64,000 nucleotides of DNA from Calditrichales bacterium MX18-03 (GTDB lineage: Bacteria > Bacillota > Clostridia > Lutisporales > Lutisporaceae): contig JAJGRE010000004.1 in assembly GCA_021083345.1 (NCBI GenBank), positions 124,001 to 188,000 on the forward strand. The letters run 5' to 3'. Under the pieces are notes generated by a model. The model made no database searches. It was not told the DNA's origin and saw only the letters and a program-made list of their open reading frames with translations. Position numbers and translations under genes: made by a program. Of the stretch, positions 60,978-64,000 are shown in pieces (within the stretch, counting starts at the first letter, position 1; every line of letters begins with the position of its first letter).

Positions 60978-63428
60978 ATGAAACCGGCATATTCAAAAAA
61001 AATGATCGCATTTGCCTTGGCAATCCTCACTTTTTTGTTTGCATTTTCATTTGTTGCAGCTGCCGGTCCTGACGAGCTCAGCGGACATTGGGTCCAGCGG
61101 ATTATGGAGGATTGGATCAGACGCCGCCTCATAACCGGCTTTCCGGATGGCACTTATAAACCGGACAAGACCTTGACCCGGTCAGAGTTCATCGCTCTGG
61201 TGAACCGTTTATGCAGCTTTGGCAATACAGCTCAGGTCCGCTTTACCGATGTGCAGGGCAACAAATGGTTATCAGGGGAAGTATCGAAAGCTGCTGCAGC
61301 CGGTTACATTTCCGGCTATTCGGATAATACTTTCAGGCCTTACAAGGAAATCAGCCGCCTGGATGCTGCAGTGGCAATTTCTAAAATTATGAAAATCGAC
61401 ACATTAAAAACCGCGGATAAAACCTGCCAATTCAAGGATGCAGCCCGGATCCCCAAATCGGCTTGGAACGCTGTCAATGCGGTTGTAGCAAAGGGCTATA
61501 TGGTAGGAACGCCCGATAAATATTTCTATCCTGAAAAACCCTTGACGAGAGCAGAGATGGTGGCACTTCTGGACAGATCCATAGGGCCTGACGGGCTGAT
61601 GCCTTTGGCCAATTATTCCGGCAAGGTCGGAAATACGGCTGCGAACTTAGCCAGTGAAGGCAACCGGATCATAAAAGGCGGCTACATCTATACGTCTGGT
61701 TACGGAATTGAAAAAAGGTACCTGTCCACCGGCAATTACGCGGCGGATATCACCTTTGGTTCCAGCGGCCTGATGAATGTAACAGATCAATATGTGTTTT
61801 ATGTTCAAGCTTCGGAAAACAGCATCTGGCGGGCCAATTTGGACGGCTCCGGCACCAAGTGTTTGTACAATAAGGATGCTGTTGACTATATGATTGTATA
61901 CGGCAACTATATCTTTTTTTCCAGTCCAAAGAACGGCGGCGGAATTTACAGGATGAACCTGGACGGATCAGGCAGGCTGAAACTCGGCGAATACGGAAAA
62001 AACTTAAGCGTAACGGCGGATTCGGTATATTATAAAAGAATTGAAGACGACCGTGGAAATGGCCGTGTCTATCGAATGAATAAGGATGGGACCAACCGGC
62101 GCATGATATCGGCTTCTTCTGTTGATAATTTTGTGACATGGGGCTCCTCCATCTATTTTACAGAAGCCATTTCTAGGAACCTCTATAGGATGAATTTGGA
62201 CGGAACTTCTGTTACGGCTATGAATGATGATGAAAGCTACCACTTGAATATCGCAGGCAACACGATATACTATTCCAACGCCGATGACGGCTATAAAATG
62301 TATAAAATAAAAACAAACGGTACGGGAAGAAGCAGGGTCAATGACAGCCACTCTGTCAGTATAACGATTACAGGAGGCAGGATCTATTTTTACAACTCGG
62401 AAGACGGTTGGGATTACATTCTATTGCCACCTGAAAATAATGAAATAGAAAAAACTTATAAAAACCAATACGGCAATGTTTCGCGAAATATACAAAACGG
62501 CGCCTTCATCCTTGAAAACGGCGGCTACTTATATCTGGCAGACAGAACAAATGCAGAAACCTATCGTTTCAAAACCGACGGTACCGGGAGGAGGATGATT
62601 CATGACAGACCTATGCACAACATGAACATCCAGGGCGACTGGATTTATTATTCATACACCACGGATGAAACCAGCCGTTACTCCTCCACAACCGGCTTCA
62701 TATACCGGATAAAAAAAGATGGCTCCAGCGGCCCCGTGGAGCTTGCACGCTATAACATCCTGGAAATGGTCGTATATGGCGACTGGATCTACAGCACGAT
62801 CAATGTACATGATTCCGACATGATTGGCGGAGGACTCCTCTATAAGGTCAGGACGGATGGGACAGGCGGCTCCTTTATTGAGCGCGGCCACTCCGACTAT
62901 GGCAAAAACCTTGCCGTGGCCGAAGATTGGATCTACTATGTCAATACAAAAGACAACCACCGCTTGTACAAGATCAGGACAAACGGAACCGGAAGGACGA
63001 AACTGACGGACTATGCAGTGGCTGAGGTCAGTATTGCAGCTGACAGCATTTATTTTACAAAGCCCATTGAGAAAACACCTTATGGCGATATTATGAAAAT
63101 GAATCTGGACGGCAGCAATATGACTGCGCTCAACGGGCAGATGGGAAAGAGCCTGTATATCGTCGACAACAGATTCCTTTACGTTGAAAATGGCACACTT
63201 TATAGCAGCAGTATGGACGGTGCGGAGAAAAAAGTTCTGCTGAGTGATATACGCGAACCGCTGTATTACAACGACCCGCTCCCGATTAATCTTTCAGGAG
63301 ATTATCTCTATCAATACGAGGACGTATATGGAGTTTACAAGACACAGCCAGCATCCTTGTTTGAGTATCCGCAGACGGGTGAAGACGGTTATCATTACAA
63401 AATTGTCAAGCGATACAAAGTTCGGTAA
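60978..63428 (+). CDS. SLH-domain surface protein with DUF5050-like propeller repeats
   Basis: ATG at 60978 follows AAGGAGG. The 816 residues begin with a signal peptide (MIAFALAILTFLFAFSFVAA) and three SLH domains (about 28-205; WIRRRLITGFPDGTYKPDKT is typical). Eight to ten propeller-like units follow, with motifs such as IYRMNLDGSG, VYRMNKDGTN and LYKIRTNGTG, as in DUF5050. SLH domains bind pyruvylated cell-wall polymers, and the propeller is probably a surface ligand-binding or structural part. The next gene is another SLH protein. Confidence 0.88.
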   Translation: MKPAYSKKMIAFALAILTFLFAFSFVAAAGPDELSGHWVQRIMEDWIRRRLITGFPDGTYKPDKTLTRSEFIALVNRLCSFGNTAQVRFTDVQGNKWLSGEVSKAAAAGYISGYSDNTFRPYKEISRLDAAVAISKIMKIDTLKTADKTCQFKDAARIPKSAWNAVNAVVAKGYMVGTPDKYFYPEKPLTRAEMVALLDRSIGPDGLMPLANYSGKVGNTAANLASEGNRIIKGGYIYTSGYGIEKRYLSTGNYAADITFGSSGLMNVTDQYVFYVQASENSIWRANLDGSGTKCLYNKDAVDYMIVYGNYIFFSSPKNGGGIYRMNLDGSGRLKLGEYGKNLSVTADSVYYKRIEDDRGNGRVYRMNKDGTNRRMISASSVDNFVTWGSSIYFTEAISRNLYRMNLDGTSVTAMNDDESYHLNIAGNTIYYSNADDGYKMYKIKTNGTGRSRVNDSHSVSITITGGRIYFYNSEDGWDYILLPPENNEIEKTYKNQYGNVSRNIQNGAFILENGGYLYLADRTNAETYRFKTDGTGRRMIHDRPMHNMNIQGDWIYYSYTTDETSRYSSTTGFIYRIKKDGSSGPVELARYNILEMVVYGDWIYSTINVHDSDMIGGGLLYKVRTDGTGGSFIERGHSDYGKNLAVAEDWIYYVNTKDNHRLYKIRTNGTGRTKLTDYAVAEVSIAADSIYFTKPIEKTPYGDIMKMNLDGSNMTALNGQMGKSLYIVDNRFLYVENGTLYSSSMDGAEKKVLLSDIREPLYYNDPLPINLSGDYLYQYEDVYGVYKTQPASLFEYPQTGEDGYHYKIVKRYKVR

Positions 63429-63467
63429 GATCGCTGAGCTGAAACCCGATAGAAAGGATAAGAAAAA

Positions 63468-64000
63468 TTGAAAACGCGGTTATTTGTTTTTTTAGTGGCT
63501 GCCATGTTTTTGCTGAGCATAATGCAGACCTACGCCTCAATAAAGGATGTCAACAGCTGCTCTGGTTTTGCCAAAGAGGCAGTGAAAGCACTTTACGAAG
63601 AGAACATCATCAAAGGTGACAACAAGGGAAATTTCCATCCAAAAAAAGAAATCACCCGGGCAGAGTTTTTAAAAATGCTGATCGAAGCTGCCGGTATCAA
63701 CACCACACAGTACGAGAAGGGCTTTGGCAATGTGTTTAAAGATGTACCGGAAAGCCATTGGGCAAAAAAATACATTATGGCCGCACACGCCGGAATGATT
63801 GTGAACGGCGTCACCAGTGATACCTTTTCCCCAAATGAAAAAATAACCCGAGAGCAGATGGCGACCCTTTTCTTCAGAACCATTGTCCCTCCCACTGACT
63901 GGCTGTTCTATGGAAACTATGACCATGTGGAAAAATTCAAGGATAAGGGTCAGATTTCTTCCTGGGCCAAAAAAGGCATAGAAATCATGCGGGTTGTCAA
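63468..64000 (+). CDS. SLH-domain protein, incomplete at right edge
   Basis: TTG at 63468 lies after AAAGGATAAG. A signal peptide (LFVFLVAAMFLLSIMQTYA) is followed by SLH domains (AVKALYEENIIKGDNKGNFH, KEITRAEFLKMLIEAAG, AHAGMIVNGVTSDTFSPNEK). The gene continues past the window. It starts 39 bases after the first SLH gene and may be in the same operon. Confidence 0.85.
   Translation, partial: MKTRLFVFLVAAMFLLSIMQTYASIKDVNSCSGFAKEAVKALYEENIIKGDNKGNFHPKKEITRAEFLKMLIEAAGINTTQYEKGFGNVFKDVPESHWAKKYIMAAHAGMIVNGVTSDTFSPNEKITREQMATLFFRTIVPPTDWLFYGNYDHVEKFKDKGQISSWAKKGIEIMRVV

Overview
The window looks like the chromosome of an anaerobic, spore-forming member of the Clostridia. The signs are a HypD-type glycyl radical enzyme with its activase, a Spo0E-like phosphatase, SLH-domain surface proteins, a dockerin-ended giant secreted protein, abundant TTG/GTG starts and strong GGAGG ribosome sites. 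The species cannot be fixed from the sequence alone.

Layout. (1) 1-14.0 kb: signalling and surface genes on the minus strand. They are a CheR-type methyltransferase with only a stub of its CheB half, a PAS histidine kinase, a 2240-residue modular secreted protein ending in a dockerin, a frameshifted small membrane protein and a hybrid histidine kinase. (2) 14.1-16.7 kb: a dockerin gene remnant cut by a decayed IS3-family element, which is itself interrupted by an IS256-family element with a 9-bp target duplication. (3) 16.8-30.45 kb: a 13.6-kb A+T-rich integrative element flanked by a 49-bp direct repeat of the 3' part of tRNA-Arg(CCU). It carries integrase and repressor on one strand. On the other it carries excisionase-like and HTH proteins, a replication module (wHTH initiator-like protein, helicase loader, DnaB), a small terminase and a 1186-residue Ntn-hydrolase/polyvalent fusion, followed by DnaJ-RDD, GIY-YIG and Mrr-like genes. 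It has no large terminase, portal, capsid or tail genes, so it reads as a phage satellite and not as a prophage. (4) 30.5-40 kb: an SLC12-like transporter, M28 peptidase, MerR regulator, ZIP metal transporter, FMN-binding protein and PIN-PhoH ATPase. (5) 38.4-43.3 kb: a sigma-54 activator, a sigma-54 promoter, and a glycyl radical activase plus HypD-like dehydratase. (6) 43.4-51.1 kb: a six-gene sugar ABC operon headed by a LacI regulator fused to a second, cytoplasmic solute-binding domain. (7) 51.3-64 kb: a HAD gene broken by one stop codon, a QueG-like Fe-S protein, a frameshifted AEC carrier, QueT under a preQ1-I riboswitch, a secreted triple-repeat protein, a beta-lactamase-fold hydrolase, an intracellular GH5 glycosidase, a GNAT, a MEDS sensor, Spo0E, an M15 peptidase and two SLH proteins.

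The best candidate for an undescribed system is the tRNA-Arg element. It combines a SaPI/PICI-like gene order with its own DnaB and TerS, a proteasome-like hydrolase fused to a phage polyvalent protein, and a compact set of putative nuclease/chaperone cargo genes. Its integration site, operators and arm-type sites can all be seen. Second-line items are the LacI-solute-binding fusion, the CheB-less CheR with a detached kinase, and the nested insertion sequences. Three genes (about 10.9, 51.47 and 53.26 kb) are each broken by a single base change. Two are one-T losses in T runs, so base-calling error must be excluded before they are treated as real pseudogenes.
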